DNA from: Protopterus annectens
Taxonomy: Eukaryota > Chordata > Ceratodontiformes > Protopteridae
Assembly: GCF_019279795.1 (NCBI RefSeq)
Contig: NC_056745.1
Location: 505,364,403 to 505,428,402, forward strand
Direction of reading: 5' to 3'
Length of the DNA stretch: 64,000 bases
The position numbers and the translations under genes were made by a program. Within the stretch, counting starts at the first letter, position 1; every line of letters begins with the position of its first letter. Of this stretch, positions 44,639 through 54,909 are shown piece by piece. The notes beneath the pieces are model-generated. The model was not told the origin of the DNA and ran no database searches. It saw nothing but the letters and a program-made list of their open reading frames with translations.

Positions 44639-45220
44639 TTGCTCAGCACAATTCCTTATTCGCAAAATATGAAACGAGACAGAGAATGCTCTAAACGATA
44701 TTTGCATAAAAGTATATGTCTGACACTGATAAAAATATTCAAATTACTACAGAAAATGTTTGAAATAAAGTCCAAATTGCATAAAACGAATAAAATAAGA
44801 GAAAATTACTGCAGTTTCGCTAAGCACATATTTTCGTACTACTCAAAGATATCAGAGTTATTCGAAGTCTATAAAGTGCTTGCATGTTTGTGCAGTATTA
44901 CAGTACAGTTATTTCGCAAAATACAACCATTACAGAGCATATTTCACAAAGTACAGTATTTCGAAGAGTTTATTGTGCATTTGAATGTTATTAGAAGCTC
45001 TCAGAGTAGTTTGTTCATACATAATTACAAGGGCCATATTTTCAGTTTGTCTGTGCATACTTTGTGGGATTGGCAGATGGATTTTGAAAACCCAGTGCAC
45101 TTGTGTTTGACAGTAATACTGCTGAGAACTGGAGAGTGTTTGAGCAAGAGTACATTTTCATACAGGTTGCATTTTCTGCTAAAGATGTCCGCACAAAGGA
45201 ATTTATTCTGCTTAATTTAG
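44639..45220 (+). other. 193-codon open frame in the gypsy leader, unknown
   Basis: Open from ATG at 44639 to 45220 between the LTR and gag. The predicted protein is rich in Lys, Ile, Leu, Phe and Ser and has no motif that I recognise. A leader ORF is possible, but composition and AT content also fit a chance frame. Confidence 0.3.
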
Positions 45221-45379
45221 ATGGGTCATAAGCCAATGAAATGGAATGTTTATTTGTGTATGCACCCGCTACCTATACAAGAGGGGGGGGGAAACCATCA
45301 TATTGTTGTCCCGGCTCAGTCAAGGGAGCACCGAGTACTTAAAACAAATTCAGAGAAATGTGTAACCTCCAGACAAATG

Positions 45380-46025
45380 TTACAGTGAAAAGGCACTTAT
45401 TTTACACAAGGGATCAGAAGCCTGGTGAAACTTGCAGCACATATAACCAACTTGAGAAACAAAGCTAACATGTTCAGACTTGGTGATTTAAGGAATGAGC
45501 TGATAAAAGACAGACTTGTGTGTGGTATAAAAGATGATGCTGTAAGAAAGATTTTGCTTCATGACAGTGATTTAACTTTGAATAAGGCCATTGAGATTTG
45601 TCAAATATACAAGCTCAAAGAAAAGCACACACATATGCTTACAAATGAGAATAGCTCTACAAAACATAGTGATAAAGCTCATGTTGATAGTATGCAGCAC
45701 GTGGTTAAAAGAAACAGGCCCAAGCACATGGCACCAACTGTAGCCCCTGCAGCACTCACTGGTAAACCCCAGAACTTTCCAGCAAATTCCAGAGTTTGTA
45801 CAGTCTCAGTGAAGCACAAGAGTGAGTTAGCAAACTCAAAGCATGGGCCCCAAACCTAGTTTCATTGCTAACTCTCGTAACTGTGGTGGAAGTCATGAAT
45901 CTAAAAGGGAAAAATGTTTAACTTTTGGCCAGCAATGCACAAATGTAATAAGTGGAATCATTTCAAGAGATTTTGTAAATCAAAAGACCCACATTCTTTT
46001 TATTAAGAAGGAACATTTTAAGAAA
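45380..46025 (+). pseudogene. Ty3/gypsy Gag with zinc knuckle remnant
   Basis: Capsid C-terminal region LGDLRNELIKDRLVCGIKDD, then VRKILLHDSDLTLNKAIEIC (45425-45859): a clear match to the conserved gypsy Gag pattern. Upstream, RDQKPGETCSTY can be read in another frame, so a frameshift lies near 45440. Downstream, in the frame from 45843, NCGGSHESKREKCLTFGQQC is a degraded zinc knuckle region. The 145-codon part is open, but the whole gene is broken. Confidence 0.75.
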
Positions 46026-46479
46026 TGAGTTGATCAATTAGAGAGCTACAACCCTACTCTCTTATGTTGATGGAGTGATACTGCTTCATGAAACAGTCAA
46101 TGCAGTAGATTTAAGGGCAAAAAAATGAATTTTTTTGTACTGTTCGGATAAATGACAAACCCACAGACCTCAAAGTTGACAAAGATTCAGCAGAAACAAT
46201 CAGAAACATTTCCTAGAGTGTGTCATGGTGAAAGGCTTGATTTGGTAAGGTGTGTGAAGCTTATTTCATACAGAGGTGAAGAAATTCAAACTGAAGGCTC
46301 AGTAGTGCTTTCATGCTACTCTGCTGGGAGAAGCTATGACTTACTATTTTATGTGGTCAACAGGCACATCCAGTAATTATTAGGGCACAGAGACAGTCTG
46401 AAAATGGGACTGCTTTCATTTAATAAGGAAATCCACCAAGTCAGCTTGAAAGACCATTACTCTAATGATTCGCCCAGCA

Positions 46480-46730
46480 CATTTTTTTCTACCTATGCTG
46501 ATCTTTTCAAAGACAAATCAGGGAAGCTTCCAGTTGTGTACTCCATGAAGTCAGAGGTCAGTCCAGTTACCAGGTAAGCTCAAAAAGTTCCAATAGCCAT
46601 GCAGGATAAAGTCAAAGCAGAGCTAGATAAAATGGTGCAAGAAGGGGTGATCTGTCCAGTTCCAACTTCAACTGAATGGGTATCTTCCATGGTGGTAGGT
46701 CATAAGAAAAGCTCAGATGACATTTATTTA
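46480..46730 (+). pseudogene. Ty3/gypsy pol start (RT N-terminus)
   Basis: Reads LPVVYSMKSEVSPVTR in one frame, then AMQDKVKAELDKMVQEGVIC and STEWVSSMVVGHKKSSDD. This is the start of gypsy RT (KVKAELDRMVxxGVIxP..TxWVSSMVVV). It ends where the SINE begins. A protease is not recognisable between gag and this part. Confidence 0.7.
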
Positions 46731-46922
46731 TTTATTTTACATTTGTTGACCGGGCTAGTCTAACTGGAAACATGTCCATTTTCAGTAGGGGCCTGGGGAG
46801 AAAAGTTCCACATAAAAGACACTTAACAAACAGAACATTAAACTTCAGTTACAGATTACTTGTCAGACAAAACAGGTGTTACATGGTAACTTACCATTCA
46901 TGATAGATAAAAATAGAACAAA
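46731..46922 (-). repeat. Short interspersed repeat, copy 2
   Basis: Begins ATTTATTTATTTATTTTACA, then TTTGTTGACCGGGCTAGTCT and CATGTCCATTTTCAGTAGGG. It is the reverse complement of the copy at 47480-47621. Possible flanking repeat AGATGA at 46725 and about 46925. It interrupts gypsy pol. Similarity to the other copy is clear over about 100 bases; the rest is weaker. Confidence 0.6.
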
Positions 46923-47077
46923 TAAGATGAACCCCCCCGGATGAATTTTTTTTTTTTTTTTGTCAACCAAACACTGCAAGAAGAAAAACGGACTCAGAAG
47001 AATGCGGGGTATTCCCAAATCAAAGTTATAAGTAAGGCACAGGGGAACAGACTAGTTGTAAACAGAAAGTACAGTTG
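46923..47077. other. No gene seen
   Basis: Short spacer with a C-run and a T-run, possibly more of the gypsy element. The last bases, AGAA, form the left half of the DIRS F target. Confidence 0.35.
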
Positions 47078-47310
47078 TGTACCTACCATAAATGTAGATG
47101 TTAGAGTGTATTCACTGTTGCAGTCATACACTTGGGTAATCCTGCTGGCAGGCTACCCGCAGTCAGCCTGAATTCCAAAGTCCTGGTCCGGCGTCGGTTG
47201 CTGTCGCCTCTTCCCAGATGTCAGTGCGCCAGGGGTATACAAGATGCAGCAGACGCCATTTTCTTCAGTTTTTCTTGCCCCAGATGTCAGGTGCCCCCAA
47301 AAGGGTAGGC
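47078..47310. repeat. Left ITR of DIRS F
   Basis: Inverted match to 52595-52806, with GTATACAAGATGCAGCAGAC, CGCCATTTTCT and TCAGT. The TATA box is changed to GTATACA here. Confidence 0.85.
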
Positions 47311-47449
47311 TAAAAACATTGCTTATAAAAAGCATGCACTAAAATAAACATTACATTCATCTACAAGCAAATACACCACATAGGTTGTATAGAATAGAGA
47401 AGCGTAGATAAGTCCCAGCAAAGAAAGGGGGATGGTGGGTGGGTAACCT

Positions 47450-47710
47450 GGACTGCAACAGTGAATACACTCTAATATCATCATCATCAATCATTGATTG
47501 TTTTGTACTGTAAAGTTAATAGTATGATAATGGAGCTTTTCTCCTCGGGCCTCTGCTGAAAATGGACATGTATCCAGCCAGACTAGCCTGGTTAACAAAT
47601 GTAAAATAAAAATAAAATAAATAATATCTACATTTATGGTAGGTACACAACTGTACTATGTTCATCGTGTTTCACTGTTGCAGTCATTACACTTGGGTTG
47701 ACTCCCAAAG
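47450..47710. repeat. Internal complementary region of DIRS F, split by a SINE
   Basis: The left-end half (47450-47479) and the rest (from 47622) of the ICR are separated by a SINE at 47480-47621. The circle junction ACTGTACTATGTTC near 47655 is intact. Confidence 0.82.
47480..47621 (+). repeat. Short interspersed repeat, copy 3
   Basis: 142 bp flanked by TAATATC at 47473-47479 and 47622-47628. It has a body with GCCTCTGCTGAAAATGGACA, then AGACTAGCCTGGTTAACAAA, and an A-rich tail (AAATAAAAATAAAATAAA). No tRNA A/B box is clear. A source LINE is not identified. Confidence 0.7.
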
Positions 47711-47730
47711 CTGAGGTTGGGTGGCTGGGT

Positions 47731-48780
47731 CTAAACAGGATTAGGAGTGGCTATGAGGCCCTGCAGAACTGCAGTGGCAAAGCCTGCTCTGTATTTAGAG
47801 TAAAGAGGTAAGTGGTAGTACTTAGTAAAAGTGTGCACTGAAGTCCAAGTTGCAGCCTCCAAAATATCCTTGGTTGGTACTCCTCTGAGGAAAGCTGCTG
47901 AGGTGGCTGCTGCTCTGGCGGAATGTGGCCTAATGCCCTTAGGCACTGATTTGCCATGCTGTGAATAGCAGAAATGAATGCAGTGGCCTATCCACTTTGA
48001 AATGGTCTGTTTTGAGATCAGCTTTCCTTGTGATCCTGCAGCATATGCTACTAGAAGTTGTTCCATCTTTCTGAAAGCTTTGGTTCTGTCCAAGTGGAAG
48101 CGTAGCTGCCTGTGAATGCCCAAAGAATGCCGAAGTCTCTCACCCCTATTCTGTGGGTTTGGATAAAAAAAGTAGGCAAATAAATTGGTTGGTTAAGGGC
48201 CACACTGGACACTACCTTAGGCATAAATGTAGGGTTTGTCCTTAGAGAAACCCTGTCAGGATGGAAAATGATAAAAGGTTCCACAGCCATGAGTGCCTGT
48301 AACTCTGAGACTCGTGTAGAGGAGGTAATTGCTAGGAGCAGAGCTGTTTTCCAGGATAAGAATTTTATATCAACTGCAGAGACTGGCTCAAACGGAGGCA
48401 GTGTGAGTTTTTCCAAGACACAGTTGAGGTCCCATGCAGGTATTGGTGCTCTCCTTGGAGGTCTTATGTTGTTGGCCCCTCTGAGGTACTGCCTTAGTAA
48501 TGGATGAGAAAAACTAGGTGGTTCTGTATTGTAATGAGCTGAAATGGCAGAGGCATGAATTTTAATTGATGAAAAGGAAAGGCCTTTATCCAGCATCTCA
48601 GTTAAGTATTGCAAAATCTGAGGAACATTTGGAACAGTCATGTCAATACCTTGTGCCTGGTTCCAAGCACAGAATCTCTTCCATTTTTCTGCATATGATT
48701 TTCTGGTGCTAGGCCTCCGGGCCTCCAAAATAACATCCATCACTGCTTTAGAGAGAAGTATGTCTTGAATGGCTACATTA
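47731..48780 (-). pseudogene. DIRS F tyrosine recombinase, one frameshift
   Basis: N-terminal domain ARRPSTRKSYAEKWKRF and catalytic SSTRVSELQAL lie in the frame 48051-49544. A shift at an A-run near 48165 (after LPTFF) follows, and the rest is in 47731-48123: GIHRQLRFHLDRTKAFRK, RPHSARAAATSAAF (His, Arg), TFTKYYHLPLYSKYRAGF (Tyr). All core residues are present over the two frames. Apart from the shift it is close to the YR of A. Confidence 0.82.
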
Positions 48781-50720
48781 TTCGCCATGCTGCCAGGTTT
48801 AAGGTCCTGAGTTGGCTGTGCAGTATCATACTGTCTTGTTGGGTCAATAAGTGAGGAATTTGAGGTAATGTCCAAGCTGGGCATTGAGACAAGCTCTTTA
48901 GGATTGGGTACCAGTGCTGGCGGGGCCAGTCTGGGGCAATCAGTATCATTTTTGGTGTCTCTTGTCTGACCTTGAGGAGTACCTTGGGGAGGAGAGGTAG
49001 AGGAGGAAAGGCATATACTGTTAGGTTTTTCCAGCTGAAAGATAGAGCATCCACTTTCCATGCTTGCTTGCTTGTGATAAGTCCTTGTGCAGAATTTCTG
49101 TAGTTGGCAGTTGTGAGGGGAGGCAAATAGGTCTATATCCAGGCACCCCCAGTTCCTTGTTATCATGCTGAAGACTTGTGGATCCAATTTCCACTCATGG
49201 GGATCCATTATGTTTCTGCTTAGTTCGTCTGTGTATTTATCCTTCCTGGCAGGAATTGTGCTTGCAGATGTACTTGGTAAGTCAGTGCTGTGTCCCACAA
49301 GTTCATGGCTAGTCTGCAGAGGGGGTAGGAATGCGTGCCCCCCTGCTTGTTTATGTACCACATTGACTGTAGTACTGTCCGTCTTTATCAGTAGTTGTCC
49401 TGGATGAAGTATATCCTTGAAGGCTGTCAGGGCATTCTGAACAGCTAGAATCTCTTTTTGATTGATATGTAGATGCACTTGACTTGCATGTGCCCTGAAT
49501 ACATCTTCCTGCCATATGGGCCCCCCAGGCATAATCTGATGCATCTGTTGTCAATGTCTGCCTGGCTGTGGGTAAGGTGAATGGCTGTCCCGTGTTGAGG
49601 TGACAGGCTTTTGCCCACCATCGAAACTCCTGTGGCAGGCAGGGAATGAGGGTAATTATTGTTTCCAGGTTGTGGCAATGTTGAGTCCAAACACTTTTTA
49701 GATACCACTGAAGTTTCCTCATATGCAGTCTTGCGTATGGAATTAGTAGTATGCAGGATGCCATGAAGCCCAAAGCCTGCAGAATCTTTCTTGCAGATAA
49801 CTGGGTCTTTGTTGCCAACATTTTGAAATAAGTAGTCAGTTGTCTGTGCTTGTCTGGCGTGAGATAAGCCGTCTAGGCAGTTGTACTTAAGCTTGCACCC
49901 AGGAATATTATCTCTTGAGAGGGTACGAGTTTTGATTTCTTTTCATTTACTGTGTACCCTAGACCTGTTAGTAATCTTTTTACAAATGCCAGATTCTGTA
50001 GTAGGATGTCCTTGTTCTCTGCTTAAATAGGGCAGTCGTCCAAGTAAGGATATATTTGTATTCCTCTTTGTCTGCAGAATGTAATTACTGGTGCCAGGCA
50101 TTGTCTGCAGAATGCAATTACTGGTGCCAGGCATTTTGTGAAGACCTTGGCGCAGTAGATAAGCCAAAGGGCAGTGCAGAGAATTGGTAGTGCATTGAGC
50201 CAGCTATAAATCTGAGGTATCTTCTGCATGATTGTCTGACTGAGACATGCAGGTATGCCTCTTTTAGGTCTAAAGTCACAAGCTAAGCTTTCTTGCCCAG
50301 CATGGGCAGAAGCTGCTGCAGAGTTAACATTTTGAATTTTGGAATATCCAGGTAATGTGTTTAGGATAGACAGGTCCAGTATTGGTCTCCAGGCTTTGCC
50401 CTTTCTGGGTACCAAGAATAGCATTAAGTAAATTCCTTGTCCCTGCTCTTGCTGTGGTACTTGCTGAATGGCTCTCATGTCCATGAGAGAGAAAACTTGT
50501 TTTTGTGCCTCTGCCCACTGATTGTGTGGCAGGTCTGGCATACCGTTTGGCCTTGGCAGGGTGTGAAAGTGGAACCTGTATAGCCTTGAGATACAATAAT
50601 TAAGACCCATTTGTCCTGGGTGATCATGTGCCAATTTTGTGAAAAAAGTGCTGGTTTTCCCCCCAAAGGAGCTGCCAGAAGATAAGTGCTTGGTGCTGGC
50701 AGGGGGAAGTCATTGAAACT
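48773..50720 (-). pseudogene. DIRS F RT / RNase H / methyltransferase-like, broken, with 11-residue duplication
   Basis: RT (50023-50634, shifting frames) reads YRFHFHTLPRPNGMPDLPHN, FLVPRKGKAWRPILDLS, then CLAPVIAFCRQ repeated as CLAPVITFCRQ, then YPYLDDCPI followed by a stop where D has Gln. RT and RNase H continue at 49351-49821 with LQALGFMASCILLIPYARLH and TTDASDYAWGAHM. The rest of RNase H (INQKEILAVQNAL) and the methyltransferase-like part (MESGCSIFQLEK; IAPDWPRQHWYPIL at 48773-49126) are in other frames. Catalytic YLDD is kept, but the duplication and stops make it a pseudogene. Confidence 0.82.
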
Positions 50721-50723
50721 GTT

Positions 50724-52487
50724 TCCTTCTTATGGCTGTGATTTTTCCTCTCCACTTTTGGAGGTAGAGGCACCCCACTGTTTAGTCCTGTATGAGCCTT
50801 GGGGCTGTGATCTGCCTCTGGCGTGTCTATCTGCCTCTTTGTGGCCTGTCTGACACTGGAAAGGACCAATTCTTTGTAGGCCAGTTCCTGCTAAATCTGA
50901 CAGGCTGTACCTGTAAGAAATCCTTCACTGTTTGCATAGATTTAGCTTTGTCCTCCATTTTCTTCAACACCTCTTCTGCTTTAACACCAAACAAGGTATC
51001 ATGTTGTAATGGAGCATCTAATAGTTTTGCTTTAATACGATCGAGCAGATTCTGTTCTTTTAACCAAGCATGCCTCCTAATGACAGAACCTGTAACTGCG
51101 GCCCTGCAGGAGGCCTCTAGAGAATCACAACCACATTGCAAAGTATGCTTTCCCACTTGTTCAGCTGCATGCAATAATCCTGCATTTCTTTGTTTTCTGC
51201 ACATTCTGAATTTGCCAACAATTTCTGTTTAAGCAGTGACATAAGATATTGCTGATATTTAAGCATATGAAATGACAATTTAAAGCTCTTACAGCCAAGG
51301 TAGCAGAAGTATAAATCTTATCCCCCCATCTGTCCAGGGCCCTTGAATCCCTATCAGAGGGGATAGGGTTTTTTGCAGTGGAAGCCTGGACACCCTTGGG
51401 ACCCTGAGAAATAGTTTCTGGGTCAGCAGCAGGGCTTTTGTAAAGAAATTTATGTGAATCAGGAACCCTGTAGTATCTGTCTGGCTTAACAGGAGCTGGT
51501 GGTAAAGAGTCAGGAGACAGACCGGACTTTGAAAATATATCATCTACAATGTCTAAAACAGGAGGAATAGCAAGGGGCCTGTGCTGAGGTAATAAAAGGA
51601 AGTATTTTCTTGGATTCTGAGTAATCTTGGCTCTCCAAGTGGAAATGCTCCCTCATAGTATGCAGGGTCTCCCCAAATGAATAATCCTCAGGAGGAGAGG
51701 CTGAAGGGACAGATTCTTCAGCATCAGAATCCTCATGGGGAGGAATGAAATATTCCTGTTCAGAAGAGGAATCAGAGAAAATGGAAACCTGATCTGAAGA
51801 TTCATATTCTATCTCTTGCCTAGACCTCTTATCAGGAGGAGGATGGGAACCCCTAATCAAAGTAATTAGGTCTTCAGCCATTTTAAGCATCTGTTTTTTA
51901 GGCATGGAGGCCTGTCCAGGAGAATGCTGTACTTATTTCTTTGTCTTTAGAGCTGCTTTAGTCTTTGCCTTTGAAGCTGAAGTTGGTTTTACAAATAAGT
52001 GTGTAGGTCTGAAAACACCATCAGAAGCAGATGCCTGCTCAGCGGCTCTGGACCCATCTGAGGGAATAGTTTCCGAGTGTGCATTACCTTGAGTTTCCAG
52101 TGGACTAGTCTGCTCCACGTGGGAGTTGGAAGCGGCCTGTGGCTCTGAGGTAACAGGCGTCAGGGGCTGCAAAAGCGCCTCACTGAGAGCCGGCGACAGG
52201 CCTAACAGAAGCCTCGTTGTCGGTTTTGGACCTCGGATGCACGTCCTTTTCTTTTTCTTTGCACTTTTTATAAACTCCGGTAGTCGGCTGTTCCGACGGA
52301 ATTATATAATTGAATCTTCTGCCAAAGTAATGAAATGCAAAATCGTACCGACGCTTAATAGAGCGTTGGTTAAATCTAGCACAAAACCAACAACTAGCAA
52401 CGTCGTGGTCAGGGCCTGGGCAATAAGAATGAAAATCCTTATGAGGTATTTACTTCCCACAAGAAATACAATTAACTTTTTCTGACA
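50724..52487 (-). pseudogene. DIRS F gag, broken
   Basis: Starts at 52487: MSEKVNCISCGK, then after a shift IPHKDFHSYC-PGPDHD, CWFCARFNQRS. Compared with A and D about four residues with one Cys (LPCL) are missing, so zinc binding is doubtful. Later blocks: KKQMLKMAEDLITLIRGSHP with EDSDAEESVPSASPPEDYSF (51540-51905), and HTLQCGCDSLEASCRAAVTG, IRRHAWLKEQNLLDRIKAKL with MEDKAKSMQTVKDFLQVQ (50827-51204). Frames change at least four times. Confidence 0.76.
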
Positions 52488-52594
52488 TCGGTCTGGAGCA
52501 AGAAAAAAGTTTCCCCAATGGGGTACTTAGCTTTAGTGAAGACTTTGGATCTGAAATTCGAATTTGAAAATCTCAGGAGTCGGCCGACTGGCAC

Positions 52595-52806
52595 TTGCGA
52601 ACTGCTTTAGCTTCGGGCACTGCGTGTCAAGAAAGACTGAAGAAAATGGCATCGGCTGCATCGTTTATACCCCCAGCGCACTGACGTCAGGGAGGAGGGG
52701 ACAGCAACCAACGCCGAACCTAAACTTTAGAACTCGGGCCGACTGCGGGTAGCCTGCCAGCAGGATAACACAATTGTAATGACCAACAGTGAAACACAAT
52801 GATCAT
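52595..52806 (-). repeat. Right ITR of DIRS F with promoter-like module
   Basis: On the minus strand it has GTATAAACGATGCAGCCGAT (TATA near 52664-52671), GCCATTTTCT and TCAGT. It ends AATGATCAT at 52806 and is followed by C. Confidence 0.84.
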
Positions 52807-53880
52807 CAATAGGTCTTTCTGAAGAAACTTTCCTAGGAGGTAAAGGAAGAGATATGTTTAGTTCTTTTGCTGTCTGTTGGGGGGGCATCCGCCTGAGGCT
52901 TTGGGAATAAAGGTTAAACTTCCACTTCACAAGCCTCAAAATCTTCCCTAATGAGAATTTAGTGAATACCCCCTTCACCATTTGTAATTACTATAGGTTC
53001 AAGGGGCTTATCAAGGGACTCATCAGATGTCTGATGGGGAAGAGACAGACAGATGCTTGGTGATAATGGATGTGTTTTTCCCCTAGACATAATGGCTTAC
53101 CGAGGGGCTATGCTAAATGGCATGAATGAAGCCATACACAGACAGGGGGCTTCAAAAGTACCGCAGCAGATTCTGCCATCTCCAGCCTAGAAAAGGAAGT
53201 AAAGGTCCAATTTGAATTGTCCACATCTTTTTAGGTGCTCTGTCCTTGCACTTCTTTTAAGCTGGAGGGTCTAGCAGTGAAGTTCAAAATAGTGACAACC
53301 TCTTGTTTTTCAGATAACAGTTGAGGGTCCCTTGGCAGCTTCTTAATGTTTGAGGAGGAAATCCCTAACAGACCAGATATGTTTCAAAATGGCATTGTGT
53401 TCCCTGGAAAACTACAGTGGTAGTCATAAGAAGTCTGCCTACCACAATCTCACCTTCTAACTATGTATGAGGAAAAAAAAACAATCTATAGAAAAGAAAG
53501 AAATAATAACCCCCAAATTGTATTATGTCTGAGTTTCACAGTCTGTAACAAACAAAATGACAAAATGTTATCAATGCTGACAGGTGTTTGCATATACAAA
53601 TGTGGCAAGCAAATTCTGAAAATGGTGCAGGCATACTAACTAGCATGCTGTCACATACTTAGGGAGATTGTATGCCTCTCACAGCATAAGAATCCTGAAC
53701 TTTGGAAGGCTGCCCAGAAGGCAGGACCTTTGCAGTGAAAGTCCCAAGATGTTAAGAATACTACAACAGTTTTATCTCACTTCCCCTGATCTGCAGCTTC
53801 CCCCAAATGACCTACCAGCTGTGTCTGAAGAATCCATGGCGACCATCTAGGTTTCTGGGCCCAGCTCAAATGTGACCCTG
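52807..53880. other. No clear gene; possibly old DIRS sequence
   Basis: No open frame with a motif. The stretch lies between F and the RT fragment H, so it may be RNase H or other downstream sequence of H that is no longer readable. A 60-codon frame at 53668-53850 looks like chance. Confidence 0.35.
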
Positions 53881-54495
53881 GGGCTGAGGTCCACCTGTTG
53901 TAAAAGCCATGCAGCCTCCTCCTGATACAGGGTACACAATGCTAAGACATGCTGGCACTATCTGTTTCTTAGCTTCTACTGGAGTTTTCTTATTTGAAGT
54001 CTTGCTAGAGGACATCATATCTGACAAGGCTACAAATTTCAGAATTCTGAAAAATTCCCTTGCAATAATCCAAGTTAGTTGTTCTATGGAACTGAAATAT
54101 TTGATGAGTAATAACACCTTCTACGGGGAAATACCTTTGGTAAACTGCAGAGTAGATTTGAGAGGAACAGGACTAGTTACACTTGAAATTTTGGCAGGCT
54201 CACAGAAAATAAGTTTTTAGAGCCAGAAAAGAGTAAATTCTAGAGCCTTCTGCATGTCCTCTTGGGCTGGTGTCCAAATCAGAGAGTTGCCCATACAGGA
54301 GTAGCTTTGAACATCCTTGCTTCTCCAGAAAGCAATTACTGTAGACAGATATTCTATAAACATCCTGGGTGCAAAAGTTAAAGCAAAGGGCAAGGAAGTG
54401 GAAGTGAGAACCCCACTCCAAGGTTCAAATAAGGTACAGGTATGTGGAAGTAGGCATCTTTCAGATGCAGGTTAACCATGAACACTTGGGGGGGG
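53881..54495 (-). pseudogene. DIRS H reverse transcriptase fragment, old
   Basis: Reads VNLHLKDAYFHIPVPYLN near 54450-54480, then SLPFALTFAPRMFIEYLSTV at 54340-54400 (LPFGLxxAPRxF motif). AQEDMQKALEF follows where the segment after YLDD is expected, so the catalytic box is destroyed. LLLIKYFSSIEQLTWIIARE and ILKFVALSDMMSSS (53866-54117) match the LxAxKxLxxLGFMAS region. It is closer to G than to families 1 and 2 by eye. The 5' end is cut at about 54500 by the PLE. Confidence 0.6.
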
Positions 54496-54608
54496 GAGAA
54501 GGAGACGCCAAATGGCTTACAAGATTAGAATTCTCAAAAAAATACACTGAACAGATAGAAAGGGAACCACAATAATTACAAACACAGTACTTAGCAAACC
54601 AAATACTT

Positions 54609-54696
54609 TAATCTCACTTTCGCCCCAAAAGAGACTTCTTCGGAATAAACATCAACAAACCAAACCTTACATACACACATCAATCGAATGAGATTA
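54609..54696 (-). ncRNA. Hammerhead ribozyme-like motif (PLE 3' terminal region)
   Basis: Minus strand: CCGAAGA (54643-54637; the expected U is C), A, stem II GUCUC (54635-54631) with GGGGC (54626-54622) and loop UUUU, then GAAA (54621-54618). Stem III is long: UAAUCUCAUU (54696-54687) with AGUGAGAUUA (54618-54609), ten pairs with one G-U. The next base is C (54686), giving the cleavage triplet UUC. Stem I is weak. It lies downstream of the GIY-YIG of the same element and in the same sense. Confidence 0.6.
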
Positions 54697-54909
54697 CAAA
54701 ATAATCAATTGTCTCATTCAATTATTCAACTCAAACACCCTCCCCAAACTCAAACACAGTTAAAAATAAATAAATAAATAAAACATTAAAAAAATGTTGA
54801 AATACTCTCAGACAAAAACCTAAAAATATATACAAAGTGTTTTAAAAACTTTTAACCTTCTATTCTTTAAAAACACTTAATATTAATGGAATCATTCATT
54901 CCTGGAGGT

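Larger units (their letters stand above)
44219..46730 (+). mobile_element. Ty3/gypsy-like LTR retrotransposon, 5' part
   Basis: Plus-strand element with a probable 5' LTR, a long leader, gag, and the start of pol. It is cut at about 46730 by a short SINE. No 3' LTR is seen before DIRS F at 47078. The copy is decayed, with stops in gag and in pol. Confidence 0.6.
47078..52806 (-). mobile_element. DIRS element F (family 1)
   Basis: DIRS element of 5.73 kb. ITRs lie at 47078-47310 and 52595-52806. Its ICR is split by a 142 bp SINE. Genes on the minus strand are gag, RT/RNase H/methyltransferase-like, YR. Flanks join as AGAA^CAAT. It lies next to an old DIRS fragment on the right. Confidence 0.88.
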
